Positions 19,967-32,850 of a DNA stretch of 64,000 bases are shown piece by piece; the first letter of the stretch is position 1, and every line of letters begins with the position of its first letter. The notes beneath the pieces are model-generated. The model was not told where the DNA came from and searched no databases. It saw only the letters and a program-made list of their open reading frames with translations. The position numbers and the translations under genes were made by a program. Origin of the DNA: Gaeumannomyces sp. JS-464 (taxonomy: Eukaryota > Ascomycota > Sordariomycetes > Magnaporthales > Magnaporthaceae). Location: assembly GCA_002197995.1 (NCBI GenBank), contig NGZR01000005.1:4216001-4280000 (forward strand). Reading direction: 5' to 3'.

Positions 19967-22330
19967 CTAGGCCGTTGTCTCGACAGACTCGGTGACCTCA
20001 GGCTTCTGTAGGGACCATGTTAGAGTCGTATGGAAAATGAATATCGAGCAAGGCACTGAGAGGTTGGAGGCAGTGTCATTGTTTCCCCGTCTTCATTTGA
20101 TTCTCAGCTCACCTTCTCGTCGCTCTCCTCCTTGATCTTTCCCACGTCCGCGTTTGCGGGCTCTGTGACGCTGGGCGTCTCGGTCTTCTTGTCACCGTTT
20201 GCCTTGACGCCGTTGGCACCAGGCTCTGCCTTGACGGCAGTGCCCTTATCGCCGGTCTTGCTGTCCGCAGCAGCCCCATTGACACCGTTGGAGACGGTGC
20301 CCTTTGCTGGAGCACTGCCCCCATCGGCGAGGAGCTTGGTCCATTGGTCCAGCAACTCTTTCGACCGCGGCTTGAACTTGTACTCGTCCTCTTTGGGAAT
20401 GTTGTCGAGCTTAAGGATCGCCTTGAGAACCTTATTGATCTTGGTCGCCCGTATGATGCTGACCTCGAGCTCCGGCATCACTTCTAGCTTTTCGATGAAA
20501 TCCGACATGGCCCTCATCTCCTCCTCCTTTGGCTCCTGGTCGCGGGTCAGGAGGCCCTTCTGAAGCTTGTGGCGCAGGAACAAAACCTCTTTCTGAGTAG
20601 TGGACCCCCGTCAGCGTGCGCCGGGAGATGTACATCTATGGAGCCAAGGTTGAGTACTTACCTCTTTCCGCGCGTGCTTCTCCTCGGGGGAGAGTTCGGG
20701 CGTCATGATCTCCTTTTCCTTTTCGGCCATCTTCTTCTCCGCCGTCTTTTTCGTCTCGGCGACCTCTTTGACGGACTTCTTCGACTTGAACTTTGACGCT
20801 TTCACCTCAGCCGCAGGCTTGGGGGATTTGGGAGTCGAGGTGCCGTTTGCGGCCTTCGGGGTAGAGTTGGTGGTCAGTTTGATCTTGGGCTTTTTGACCG
20901 AGTCCGAGCGCTGGGGAGTCTGCAAGTTGGTTTATTTGGTTGTTGGTTAGAGCAGGATGACAACATGGATAACGGGGTGGGAGCTCACAGCTGCATCATC
21001 CTCTGCCTTGCGCTTCTTCGTAGGCTTCTTCTCCTTTGCGGGTGTCCCGATGTCGTCTTCATCAGCGTCCGCCATTTCAACATCCTCTTCTGCTTCCTTG
21101 GCCGCTTTCTTGGCCTTCTTGGCAGCCGCAGCGGCCTTGGCTTCGGCTTTGGCTGCCTGTTGCTCCTGGGCCTGCTTCTCTTCATTCAAGATATCTTCCT
21201 GGTGCTTGATGAGAAGATCCTTGAAATGCTGCAGATCGTGACCTTCGCCTGCAAGCTCGTGAGCGGCCTGGAGGTCTTTGCGCATCTTGCCGCTAGCAAG
21301 GCTCGCAACTGTCGAGGTGTCAAGATCAACAAGATCTTGATTGGGGATCCACCCACTATTGGACACCGTTGTTAGCTGGGCCGGAATTTTAGTTTGGTAG
21401 ATGCTGACGAGAGGGGTGGTTGCGGTCCACCGGGGTCGCCGAGGGGATGCCGAGTAGACACCCTGACTCATGGTACGTCCGGAGTGGAAGTGTTGTGGTT
21501 GTCGAGAGGGGGAACACTCACAACTCATTTGTGTAGAGGTACATGACGGGGAAGGTCCGGTCAGCGGCGCGTTTACCGCCATCGGCGAAATCCTCGCGGT
21601 AGGTGCCATCAGGCCTGGCGGCGGTCACAGGGCGAGTCTTGAGCAGAGTTTGCGGCAGCATGTCCTCGTCACAGATGATGCCGGGCCACAGAGGATAGCC
21701 CTTGAGTCTGATGAAGAAGTAGTCGCCGGGTTTGGCGTCCAGATGCAATATCTTGGCCCGTGATCCCTTCCTGTTGAGCTTCTTTCTGCTGTCGGTGAGA
21801 GAGGTCGACTTGCGGCGCGCTTTGGACTTGTCGGCCGGTGTGGTGGGTTCCTTGGCGGCGCCAGCCGTGACAGCCTCCCCGTCATCTGTCGCCGCATCGG
21901 GCGCGGCATCCTCGGTTTTGGCGGTAGCGGCTGTCGGCGCACCCTCGTCCGCAGTAGCAGCAGTATCAGTGTCGGGGCCGGCGTCAGAAGCATCCTTCAT
22001 CTTAGTATCGCCCTTCTCATCGCGCTCTTCGGTGGGGGCCGCGGGCGCATCTTTAGCTGGTGATAGGAAAGATGGTCTGTTAGCAACGCCGCACAAAGAC
22101 GCAGGAGCAGGTGGAGGGAGTAAGAGAAAAGCTAGCTGACCTTCAGTAGACTTGATGTCGCCTTCCTTGTGCGCATCATCGAGAGATGTGTCCGCAGCAA
22201 CCTTTGGGTTGGCGGCATCGTCGGCCTTCGCTTCCGAGCTGGTAGCAGGCGGATCCTGCACCACCTGCGCTCCCGACGGCTGCGCATCCGGCGCAGAAGG
22301 TTGCGCAGCGGGAGCAGTCGAGTCAGGCAT
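19967..22330 (-). CDS. PWWP-domain chromatin protein with C-terminal TFIIS-N/IBD-like domain
   Basis: Six exons: 22330-22141, 22056-21522, 21355-20989, 20919-20662, 20592-20113 and 20005-19967, 622 residues, with all junctions in phase and no frame break. Introns of 84, 166, 69, 69 and 107 bases show GTRAG-type donors (the first is GTCAGC) and CTAAC branch sites. The N-terminus is acidic Ala/Asp-rich. The PWWP domain starts near residue 170 (AKPGDYFFIRLKGYPLWPG, then FPVMYLYTNEFGWIPNQDL). An Ala/Lys/Glu coiled region and a Lys-rich linker follow. Residues about 450-540 (FLRHKLQKGLLTRDQEP to RSKELLDQWTKLL) resemble the TFIIS N-terminal/LEDGF IBD helical bundle. PWWP domains read methylated H3K36 nucleosomes. 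Likely a nuclear adaptor comparable to Pdp3/Ioc4-type proteins; the exact orthologue is uncertain. Confidence 0.85.
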
Positions 22331-23490
22331 TGCCGCGGGCGTGTGTAGATCGAGACGAGACGCAAGCTGGGTGATGGCTGGCGTGCGAAGGCGCGGTGAA
22401 TGCGCGTATGCTGTATGAAGGCAGGCAGGTATTCCTGACGGATCAAGGGTATGTGTCTCGTGTCGGACGGTCGCGCGCGCGCGGACACGGCGGGCTGGAG
22501 CAAAGCAATAGCACCAGCAGCGGAGGATGCAGGCGCTGAAGAAAGCAGAAAAAATGAAAGGGGAAAAAAAAAAAAGAAAAAGGAAAAGAGGGACCGGGGG
22601 GTGCTCAATCACGCATCAAGATGGAGGACGCGTTCTTTCGCGTTGCAAACTAAATGCGCACGCGAGAGAGAGAAGGATTCAGACGTCAATGAGGCGTGGC
22701 TGTAAGATGCATCAATTGCCCAGCGCCAGCTCGCAGTGTTTGTTGTTTTGACAAGCAGAAGAAAGGTGGAGGGAAATTTTTTTGGCCAGCGAAGGTGCAT
22801 GCGTGGTCATCGAGTTGCTGTTTTCAGTCCATGTTGATGCTGCGGCCGACGCTGCGGCGGCCTTCAAAATGCAGCACGGTAGCTCGGGATAGGTGGAGCG
22901 CAGTGCCGATGCGACTGGGTCACGTGCGCTCACCGGCCGCCCGCCTTGGGAGAGGAGCCACCGTTCCCACCAGACTAGGCCCCGGCCACCCACCTTGTCT
23001 GTCGCTTTTTCCTGTCTTGTTTTGCTCTTTGCCACACGCTGCTGCACCAGACCAGCCCGCCCAGAGACTAGCGGACCAGCTCACAGTGGAGACTGCAAGA
23101 AGCCCGCGAGGTGGCACGAGAGGTCATCCTCCAGCTTGGCGCACCACTCAAGACCCATCCAAGGACAGCCCGGGCTGTGCTCCCCCGTCGTCCTTCTATC
23201 GACGCCATGGCCTTTCCGCTACCGCCACCCTCACAATAATCCTGAATGCATGCAGCAAGACCGCAGCATTCCCCTGCCGTTGCCTGCCCAGCCCGCCCCT
23301 AGCCGTCAAAAGGCGCCGCCAAAGCTTGAATCTCATCACCATAGAAGCCGTGAATACTTGTTCAACTCATCTGTCCGTTGCCTATCTGGCAGCTAATCCA
23401 TCATCTACCTATCTACACAACAAGATCAGCAACGCATGTGCGCACATGTCTGTATGCATACCTCGCCTATTCCTGACGTCTCTTGTTCCT
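22331..23490. other. upstream region of PWWP gene and 3' region of brr2
   Basis: 1160 bases with no supported gene. The frame of the PWWP gene stays open upstream to 22612, but the extension is a hydrophobic Phe/Leu run encoded by an A-rich tract and is not credible protein. A CG-alternating stretch lies at about 22477-22490. Confidence 0.6.
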
Positions 23491-26400
23491 TCACTCGTCG
23501 TCCTCATCCTCGTCATCGTCATCGTCGTCCACGTCCATGCTCTCGGCAACCGTGACAGAGAAACCAGGCTCCTGGTCGACGCCGACGTAGCTATCGCTCA
23601 TCAGGAACAGCTTTAAGTCGTGCTTGCCGGGCGTTGGCACCGTGAACTCGAGTCGTACGTTCAGACTCCGTCCAATTGTGACGCGCTTGATGGCAAGCAA
23701 CGTCTTCGTAGCCTCAGAGCCCACCACGAGCCACCAGTTCTCCGACTTCTTGGCGGGGAAGAAGGGGGCGTGCACTGTTGTGTCCACCTCCTCATCCTCG
23801 TCCACCTCCCGCTCGATCTTGATCTTCAGGTACGACGGCTCGCCGGCATGCAAATTCTCCTCGTCCTCAACCTCGAATTCCATCGAGATGTCTGGGTACT
23901 TGCTGTTGGTGAAGTTGGCGGCCTGGGCAAGCTGGCTCTGCGATAGCGCCAGTCGTTTTACCAAAGTCTCATACTGCGGGTTCTCCTCTGGGCTCATGGC
24001 CTCCATGAAATCGAACACGTCCTTGATCCTAAGTCGCCATATACAGTTAGTTGAAAAGTAGCACGGGGGAGATGGCTGGCAGCGGCGGCCATGCGCATCA
24101 GAAAGCGAAGCTGACACGTACCCGAATTCGTTGGCCACCTTGACCACTTCGGGCCCAAAATGCGGAATCTGCTTGAGTGGACTGTCGCGGTCCCACATTG
24201 CCTGCACTACCATCTGCGACATCTCCATCGCGTTCATGGCGTTCAGGTGGCCTTCGGAGGACAGTATGTCGACTGTTGCGCTCAGAAGACCTAACACCTT
24301 GGAGAGAATGACCTCCTGGTCCTTTGCAAGGTCAATGGGCAGCTGCATTCGGGAAAAGTGAGCCTGCAGCAGGACAAATGCCTTGAAGTGCGGCGAGTCG
24401 AACGACGCCTCGGCCATCTTGACGGGAACACGGTCGTAGATGCGCCGCAGGATTCCTCCCTCGTGTCGTCGGATCTGGATCGACTCAAACTCGGCAGCCG
24501 ACGTGATGATCTCCAGAATGCCCTTGAGCTTGGTGCGGGCCTTGAGCGAGAGAAGCAGCGTCTGCATCGTAACGTACGAGATGTTGTAGTACGCCGCGAT
24601 CATGGCCGCGTTCTGGGGCGCCACAGATCCGTCATCCTCATCGAACTCCACGATCTTAGATTGCGACAACTCCGTCAGAGTTTCCTCCACGAGGTCTGAG
24701 AGATACTTGCCCAAGCCCTCCTCAGACACGTTTGTCAGTCCGTAGAAGCTCGGGTTCGCCAGCAACCGGCGGTAGAAATACGTAAACGTCAGCCAACTGA
24801 GCGCGTCGTCGCCCGATTCGATCATCTTCGTGCTGATCTCGGTCACAAACGCATCGTGCAGATAAGCGTGATTCTGCGACTGCTCTGCAAGCACCGACTC
24901 GACTGGTATGGCCTCGTTCAGGAACTTCTTGTAAAAGTCCCGCTTCACCGCCGGCAGCATCAACACGCCACGACCGCGGCCGTCCTTACCCGGGCGGAGC
25001 GCCTTGCCGAACATTTGGAGAACGTCGCTAATAGGATAGTCGATGTAGCGGTGCTCCCGCCCCTCGAAGAACTGCGTGCCCATCACGACCACCAGGTGTG
25101 CTGTGCTATCCAGCTCCCAGCAGACATCCCGCGAAGCGATAAGGACCTGGATCGCACCCTTATCGTAAAGATGTTTGACGATACGCCGGTCTGTCTGGCT
25201 GAGGGCCTCATGGTAGTAGCCAACGCCGTGCGAAAGCGATTCCCTGAGAGCATCCTCTTGAGTCTTGTCGAGCAAAGGTCGTATCTGCTCCACGTCGACG
25301 TGAAGGAAGCGGTCCTCGTCATCGTCTGCGAGGCAGGCCGTGAGAATGTCGCGCGCTGTCGCCCGCGTTTGCTTCCTTGTGGGAACAAACACTATGGCGG
25401 GCCTGTCGGCGGACATTTGAGTGATGGTCGCGTACGTGGGCTTGGCCATGGCGAGCATAAGGGAGGGGAAGTGCGGGATGGTGAAGGATTGTATGTGAAG
25501 CTCCAGTGGCACCGCACGCACGTGGGGGCTGAAGTTGTAGACATCGTGCTTTTTGCAGTCAAGCCACTCGCCGATGTCGCGCGCGTTGGACAGAGACACG
25601 CTCAGCCCAACCATCCGTATCGGGAGCTCCGTTGACGACCTTATATAGTGCATGCGAGAGACGACAAGCTCATAAATAAAGCCTAGCTGCCCGCTTAGCA
25701 TATGAAGCTCGTCGGCGATGAAGAGCTCCACCGTCTGCACATTCTTGCGCCGTTTCCACTGCCTTGACAGGACATCCCACTGTGTCGGGGTGGCCAGGAT
25801 GAGGTCGCCCTTCTCGAGCAGCTTCAGGTCCGTGACCGTCTCCCCCGTGAGCTTGACGATATCCTTGCCGTCCCGGAGACCCGACAACCGCTTCTCCCAG
25901 TCCTGGAACCGCGCGTCCACGAGCTCCTGGAACGGTGCGATGTACACGGCGCGCCCGTGCTCCGGCTTCGACCAGAGCCTCATAAGAGCGAACTCTGCAC
26001 AGACCGTTTTGCCGCTGCCCGTGGGTGCTGCGACGAGAACGTTCTGGTCCGTTGCATACAGCGAGTTGAAACATTGCGTCTGGATCTTGTTGAAGTGCTC
26101 CCACTTCGGGTAGAGGGCTGCGTAGTCTTTCGCCTTGAGCGCCGACACGGGGAGAGGCTGCAGGTCGAGTAGCTCCGTGTGTGGTGGGAACTTCTCAGGG
26201 AGAATCAGTTTCTGGAATGAGACGGCAATGCGTGTCTCCGAGTGCATCCACCTGTCCGACACGACCGAGATGAAGTAGTTGGGCGGCATCGGTTCGGTCA
26301 TTGGGACGGTGAACTCGATCAGATGCTCGTTGGTTTCCGACTGCGCGTAGTCCTTGCGCAGGATAAACTGGTCGTGGAACAATATGTCCTCGCCGTCGCA

Positions 26401-29400
26401 GTCCTCGACGATAACCCAGAAGCTCTCGGCGATGCCGTGGAGGTCGTCGTCCCACTCGAACTTCGGGCTGATGGTCAACTCCACCCGGAGCATGGAACGG
26501 GTAAGAGGCTGGACGTGCTCCTGAATCTCCACCCTTGGAAACTTCGACACGAGAGAGCATACTTTTTGCCGGCTTTGGGCATGCCTAGGAGCTCGCCCAT
26601 TCTCGGGGGATCCAGGTCGAAGTAGCTGGTCCAGGGAACCTCAATGCGCTCTGCCTTGCCGACAATCTCGCGCGGGCACGTGGGGAACTGGCGAAGCGGC
26701 GTCATCGTCGGCCACATACGCTTCTCGGCCATTTTGCACAGGTCCAGGGCCGTCTTGGCGACAGATGCCCACCCCTTCTTGAGCGCGATCTCAAAGATTG
26801 CACGCAGAATGCGGCCGGCAGACTGCGTGACATAGACCATATCGGCCATCAGAGCAAGGCCATCAAGTCTCAGCCGCGATATGTAGGCCTGCAGAAGAAC
26901 GTTGATCTTGGCGTGCGGCTCCTCGACGCTTTCCTTGACCGGGATGGGGACCTTGCCCAGCAGCTTGGCCAGCTCCAGCTTTTCCTCCTGGCGGACCGGG
27001 ATGTACTTGAACTCGGCGCTCAGGGCGAAAACCCTGAACAGCTCGATGGTCGTTATGTTGGGCTGAATCAGCGTGTTGTAGGTGTCCATCGAGCCGTGGG
27101 TTATGTAGTAGTGAGACGCGATGCGTCCCAGCTCGGTGGCCTGTAGCTTGCCCGTCTTCTCATCGTACTTGACCAAGTTGGACTTTCGGAGGACGGTGGC
27201 GGCCGAGTGGATCAAGTCGACGCGCTTCTGCTCCAGCGCCTCATCGTCCTCGTACTGCCCCGACCTGGTAGAGGCCGGGTGAACGGAGCATGCGGACAAA
27301 CAGGTACGTGTAGCCAAGCCATTCGACACCCTCATCACGGTTGCGGATGTTACCTAGGACGATCTCGGCATTCAAGTTGTCCACAAGCTTGCTCACGAGC
27401 TGAGACTCTATAGGGAGTTGCTGGTTGAGCAGAGACAGGTAGTAAGTCATCTCGTTTTGGGTCGTGATGATGATGCCCTCGCCGTAAGTGTCAAACTGCG
27501 GCCGTCCAGCACGCCCAAGCATTTGCAGGACGTCTTGCGGACTCAGCTCGACCCAACTGCCCTTTTCAGGCGAGTAGACCTGGGTACCTTTGATGATCAC
27601 CGTATGGGCCGGGAGGTTGACACCCCAGGCAAGGGTTGCAGTGCAGACCAGCACCTGGATCGACCCATCGGCAAACAGCTCCTCGACGTCTGTTCTGTCG
27701 GCCCGGCTCATGCCGGCGTGGTGGATGCCGAAGCCATACGGCAGCAAATCCTTCAGATCCCTGTCGTTGGCCTGGTCGGCAGACTCCTTCAGGATCTCGC
27801 GGCTGCCGGCATCATGCTTGAGGATGTCGTTTATGGTCTCCATCTCAAGGGCTTTGTCGCGGATGTACCTTGCTGTTTTTGCCGTCTCCTTCCGCGAGTG
27901 CACAAAGATGAGCATCTGGTTTCGGTTTTTGCCAACGTGCTCCAGGACCTTGGTGTACGTGATGTCGTTCATGGTCTTCAGCTGCCTGATCGCCTTTTTC
28001 TCCGACACGCCGATAAATTCCTGCCGCAGGGGACAAGGACGGAACGAGCCGTCAAAGTGGAAGAGGCCTTTCTGGGGGTCGACGCGGAGGAAGCTGGCCA
28101 CGTCCCTGTAGTTTGGAAGAGTGGCTGAGAGACCGACGATCCTGACCGGCTCGCCCGTCTGCTCCGTCCTTCGGATGGTCCTGCTGACGACGCTCTCGAT
28201 GACGGGGCCACGGTCGTCATGGAGCAAGTGAATCTCGTCGATAATAATCAGGCGCACCAAGTTCGTGTATGACAGGTCGGTAGCTTTGCGAGTGATGACA
28301 TCCCACTTCTCTGGCGTGGTTACAATAATCTGGGTCTCGGCAATTTGCTGCTTGGTAAGCTGGCGGTCGCCCGTGAGCTCCGAGACTTTGATACCAAAGG
28401 GCTCCAGGCGCTTGCCAAAGTTCCCGACCTGCTCCTGTACAAGTGCCTTCAGCGGCGCGATGTAGACAATCTTGAAAGCATCTAGGTCGAGTTCTCCCGT
28501 TTCAGGGTCTCGGTTCTTGCCGATGTCGCGGAGGATTGTGAGCATGGCGACGTTTGTCTTGCCGCTGCCAGTCGGGGCACAGATCAGCATGTTCCCGTCA
28601 TCTCCAAACGCAGACGGGTAACATTGTGACTGGATTTTGTTGAGAGCCCTGGCAGTACTGAAGGGGACACGAGCCCACTCGGGCATGTCGGTGATGGGTA
28701 TGCTGACGTCGGTCGGGTCGTTGCGCTTCTTCGGCGGCGGTACGTGGATCTCTTCGTATCCCTTGAAGGTCCGTTTCGTCGAACCTTCGGGGAGGCTTAC
28801 CCTCGGGTTCGACATGAGGTGGTTGCCTTGATCGAAGACGAGGTTTTCCAGGTTAATGAGCTTCTTTGGCTGGAGTCCGCCAACCAGTTGGCCATCCTGT
28901 TGGCCCGCAGTCGCTGGCTTGGCGGCATCGAGCGAGGCGTTCTGGTCGATGTCCATCTTGATCTCGAGCCTGGGTTTCTTCTGCTCGTCGCCAGTTTTGC
29001 CATGCAGCTCATCCAGAATCCACCGCAAGCCTTCGGATGCCATATCCCGCTCGATCGAGATGCGCTCCTCGTTGTTCTCGGCTTTGGCAAGCCTTGTCAG
29101 CCACACCACCTTCTCTCGATTCTCTATCAGCTTCTGCACAACCTCGTGATGTTCATAATCAAAGAGCTCCATCAGATCATTTTCGATCTCTCGCAGCTGC
29201 TTCTCTTCGCCTCCGGCCTCGTCCGGCTCGCCCGAGAGGATACGCAGCGCAGCATGCGTCTTGTCGTGCTGTGTGTGAGCATCAGGGTATAGCCTTCCGA
29301 TCTGCCGCTGGAGCCAGTACGCGTCAATCTCACGAGCGGGTACGTGTTTGGCGTCCTTGGATTTGCCCTGAGCCGATTTCCCCCGTGGCGCCGAATCTAT

Positions 29401-30239
29401 AATCATGGCCTCGCCATCTAGGGTATCCGGAGCTCCGTCGGCAGGCTCTGGCCCAGCGCCCGTGCCAGCCTCAGGGCCTGGCTGATCCGACTCATCCTCG
29501 CCATCAGCCTCGTCTTCCGACGACTCATCACGGATCTCATTGACGAAGCCCTCCCCGTCGTCATCGTCGTCCTCGAAGTCGACGGCAACACCTTGGCGAT
29601 CGTCAATTTCCTCCTCGTCCTTAGCTCCGGCCACTTCGTCGTCGTCGTCCTCCTGCGCGTCATAGTCGGTGATCTTCTTTGCCAAGCTCATCAACTGGTG
29701 AAACCTTTCAGGCTCCATACTGGCACCCAGGATATCATCCGTCTCCTTCTTCTTTGCAACTTCATTGAGGTCGTCGTCTTTGAGGAACTCGAGCACCGCA
29801 TCGGCCGCACTCCGCACCATCTCGTGTGACACATCGCCAATACTCTTTGCGACAATGGAAAGGATGAGCTCGAATGTCGCCCTCGTGGCGGGGGTTCGGG
29901 GCCGGTAGCGCAAGCCCTCAACCAGCATATCCGCCGTGGACAGGATACCGCCTCCGGATTCCACCTTGCGCTTGGCGCGCTGCTGGGCCAGACGTCGCGT
30001 CCCTCGTCCATCCTCCCCCGCTGGACATTGGGCACGAGCGAGGACTTCTTTGGCTTAGGCGCGTCGTCGCGGGATATGCGGGAGCCCATATCGCGGATGG
30101 ACAAACGGCCGGCAAGCGACTCGGGGTCGCCGGTAGCCTCATCGGCGCGGCGCGTGACAAATCGGCGGTCCGCCTGGAGGACCAGGTTGGACATGGCCGA
30201 GTACTTGTACTGCGACACATCTCGGTGGTGGTCCGTCAT
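23491..30239 (-). CDS. brr2: Brr2 (Snu246), U5 snRNP Ski2-like RNA helicase
   Basis: About 2218 residues, in two exons split by one 93-base intron (24029-24121, GTACGT...CTTAG, branch CTAAC) that restores [15 protein letters not shown]. The N-terminus [20 protein letters not shown] is diagnostic of Brr2. An acidic segment precedes the first helicase cassette, with Walker [13 protein letters not shown] near residue 550 and DEIH near 670. The second cassette has [13 protein letters not shown] near 1405 and DELH near 1510, both followed by Sec63 units. The enzyme unwinds U4/U6 to activate the spliceosome; only the first cassette is expected to be the working motor. Three single-base breaks: about 29990 (missing), 27258-27261 (one C too many in CCCC) and 26562 (missing). 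The end is a long Asp/Glu tail. The intron is stop-free and a multiple of three. Confidence 0.97.
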
Positions 30240-31032
30240 CGTGACGGCTCCTTTGGCACTGACGAATTAGGTACTGGAGGCTCGGTGCCTTATCGGCAGC
30301 GTCGGGGGCGCGACGCGTTTTGCGCCAGACGGGTGCCCCAGGCGATTTCCTTCAGGCGGCAGCCAGCAAGTGGCGATGCAGACCGTCGACGGCAGGCATC
30401 AACCAATGGGCGACAGCGAACAGGCGAGGGGCTGGCTCTCAGGAAGTTTGCCGCAGGCCTAAAAGTCCTGGAAAACCTGCAAATGATTATAATGTGGTGC
30501 GTGGTGTGGTCGGCCCTTGAGTTTGCCGCGATATCGAGTCAAGGACGCGGGCGCGGTGCTGGAACTTTTTTTGGTGTGGGCGAACAAGCGAATTATTTCA
30601 TGTTGACTTCCGCTTGACATTTGATCCAGATTGACCTGTCGCTCGTGCGGCAGTGACATAAAGCGTAGGCGAGGTAGGGTGGTTCTCCACCATTGGTAGT
30701 GGAGCGGGCGCCCGTGCTCTAGCGTTCGATGTCCCGCCTAAACGCCGGAAGCCTGCCTGTAGCACCCACGGTACCGAGCGGATGAAGTTGTGGCAGCGGT
30801 TACAACATAACCTCCCAGATACCTGACGACCCCCCAAAGGTGAAGCACCACCGTCGAAACCAAACGCAGACAGACTGCGGCCATCTTGAACATTGAATCT
30901 ATATGTACTAAATAAAACTCTTTGGTCTACGTCAACTTCAGCAGCTCTCACACATTTCTCCTCCGCCGTTAGGCAGAGACTGCTCGGGGCACGACCCCAG
31001 ACCGGGAGGCAGAAATAGCGGACAGAGCCACG
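30240..31032. other. divergent promoter region, brr2 / coiled-coil orphan
   Basis: 793 bases between start codons with no supported gene. No specific regulatory site recognised. Confidence 0.55.
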
Positions 31033-32574
31033 ATGGAAGCAGCACAGGAGGCTTTAGCACCCTTCATCCAGCCACGCGATGAGATCTTGCACATCCGCAA
31101 GGTTCTGGCTGCAAATCTGGCGTCCTGCCTCGGCAATGCCGCCCGTGACGGCCCGCCAACCCCGTTGGCGTTAGCAGACCCGCCAGCCGTCATCGTGATC
31201 CCCCCAGAAGTTCGTGGGCTCCAGCGCGAGTATCTCGAAGCCCTGAACGCCAACATCCGGGCGCGACGGGAGCATCAGGACCTGGAGGCACGTCATGTCC
31301 GACCCGCCACAACACCTACCAACCAAAGCGCCGGCTACCTTGCGGCGCACATCGTCGCTTTGAGGCTCCGAAAGAAGGAGGCACGCCTCAGGGCAATTTC
31401 GAAATCTCTGGAGCTCCTGGATCAGAGACCGGCTGCCTCCACAGAATTTCTAGATCCCAGCCAGATTTTCAGGGACTCGCCACCCTTGCCCGAGGTGCCC
31501 AGAGAGGCGGTCAGCAGCTTTGTCTTGGACAAGACACTGTCAAAGGCAAGCCTGGACGAGCTGCTTGACCGGCTCCAAAAGTCAGTGCTGCGTGCAAAGC
31601 TGCTACTCAAAAAGGAAGAGCAGCTCCTTAGTGCCGTCAGGAAGAGATCACCGCGGCACGTGGAAGGCCTGGCAGCTGGTGTGAAGCTCGCCGCCCTGAC
31701 CGCCGCGCGCAATGAACTCATCAGCTGGATCGAGACAGAGCTGGCTAGTACATCAGGGGACGGGGCGGATGGGAGCGAGGAGCAACCCACGCACGCCGAG
31801 CAGGTTTCCGAAATTAGGCGCCGCGTCGAAAGCCAGCTGTCATCAATCAAGCAGAAGTACGACGAATATGTTTCTGCACGAAAATTACTCCTTAGGGCCG
31901 CATCGCAAACGCATCAGCCCCTGATGGAGCCCCCAGGGATCGAGGCCATCCATACTGCCGGGTTACCATGCCAAGCACAGACGATGCCATCCTCTTACCT
32001 GTTGTCTCCGTATCTCGCCCGTCTTTTAGCGGCTTCTCACGAGCAGAAGGGTTTGATATTACAAAAATCACACCTCAGTGCCACCGTCGCAAAGAAAACC
32101 AAGGATACTTGCCAGCTTCTGGATCACCTCGCGGAGGAAAGCCAACTACTACCCAAGCACCACATCCCGGGCCGGTCTCATCACCAACCCAGACTTCTTG
32201 GGGACGGGCTAGGCCCTGCAGCAGAGGGCTCTACCGTCGCCGGTCGCTCGAGAAGATGGGTTATAGCAGCCGAAGCCTCGAAGTTGGCAACACTCGAGAC
32301 GGTGGCTGAAAAGACGGAGGAAGGCGAGATGGCTCTCGAAACCTCCGCGAGACACCTAGACGAGATCGGTAGGTTGCTTGGCACTCAGATGCTGTCGCAA
32401 GACCGCAACCCTGCTGTATCCGAAGGGGATGGGGACATCTGGCTGTCGCAAGGCCAAACAGGGGCCAGTCCTCTTGACTACAACAACAGGAGCAAGCCAC
32501 TTGATGTCTGGTCCATTCTTGACGGGGGACTGGGTGTTCTGCGAGCAGAGGGCGGCGATGACAGCCTTTATTGA
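31033..32574 (+). CDS. coiled-coil protein of unknown function
   Basis: Single exon of 513 residues, starting at an ATG 10 bases after a stop-rich leader (MEAAQEALAPFIQPRDEIL). I do not recognise the family. Several helical, charged segments suggest coiled coils: residues about 100-130 (LRLRKKEARLRAISKSLELL), 175-205 (LLDRLQKSVLRAKLLLKKEE), 255-285 (QVSEIRRRVESQLSSIKQKY) and a C-terminal stretch near 410-450 (KLATLETVAEKTEEGEMALE). There is no signal peptide, membrane helix or enzyme motif. The arrangement (helical rods with a conserved N-terminal block and a short C-terminal DVWSILDGGLGVLR motif) would fit a structural or cytoskeletal adaptor, but that is only an impression. It faces the 3' end of rfc2, 276 bases away. 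The frame is clean. Confidence 0.7.
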   Translation: MEAAQEALAPFIQPRDEILHIRKVLAANLASCLGNAARDGPPTPLALADPPAVIVIPPEVRGLQREYLEALNANIRARREHQDLEARHVRPATTPTNQSAGYLAAHIVALRLRKKEARLRAISKSLELLDQRPAASTEFLDPSQIFRDSPPLPEVPREAVSSFVLDKTLSKASLDELLDRLQKSVLRAKLLLKKEEQLLSAVRKRSPRHVEGLAAGVKLAALTAARNELISWIETELASTSGDGADGSEEQPTHAEQVSEIRRRVESQLSSIKQKYDEYVSARKLLLRAASQTHQPLMEPPGIEAIHTAGLPCQAQTMPSSYLLSPYLARLLAASHEQKGLILQKSHLSATVAKKTKDTCQLLDHLAEESQLLPKHHIPGRSHHQPRLLGDGLGPAAEGSTVAGRSRRWVIAAEASKLATLETVAEKTEEGEMALETSARHLDEIGRLLGTQMLSQDRNPAVSEGDGDIWLSQGQTGASPLDYNNRSKPLDVWSILDGGLGVLRAEGGDDSLY

Positions 32575-32850
32575 CATGTTGTTCAACACACATGGACTGA
32601 TCATCAGCCATAGGTCAATGTATAAACGCCATACCAGAGGTCCGATGGGCCAGGTGCCAATCTCTGCACATGAAGTGTATCCTTCTTCTGCCAGAGGAGC
32701 CATGTTTTGTCAAGCAAGCAGTGTGACCGTCGTGCCATCCACCCAAGGACAGCTAAAGCCGAGTCTTTAGACCTTGATTAGTGTGGAAGGAGATTGTGGA
32801 GCCCATCGACTTGCATCCACCCCATTGAACTACAGAGGTACAGCCTCCAG

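Noticed and set aside
22331..22612. Upstream extension of the PWWP gene to 22612
   Set aside because: The extra residues are a Phe/Leu run from an A-rich tract; the ATG at 22330 starts family-like sequence.
24856..25635. 259-codon plus-strand frame inside brr2
   Set aside because: Antisense of the second helicase cassette, where the coding strand is strongly conserved.
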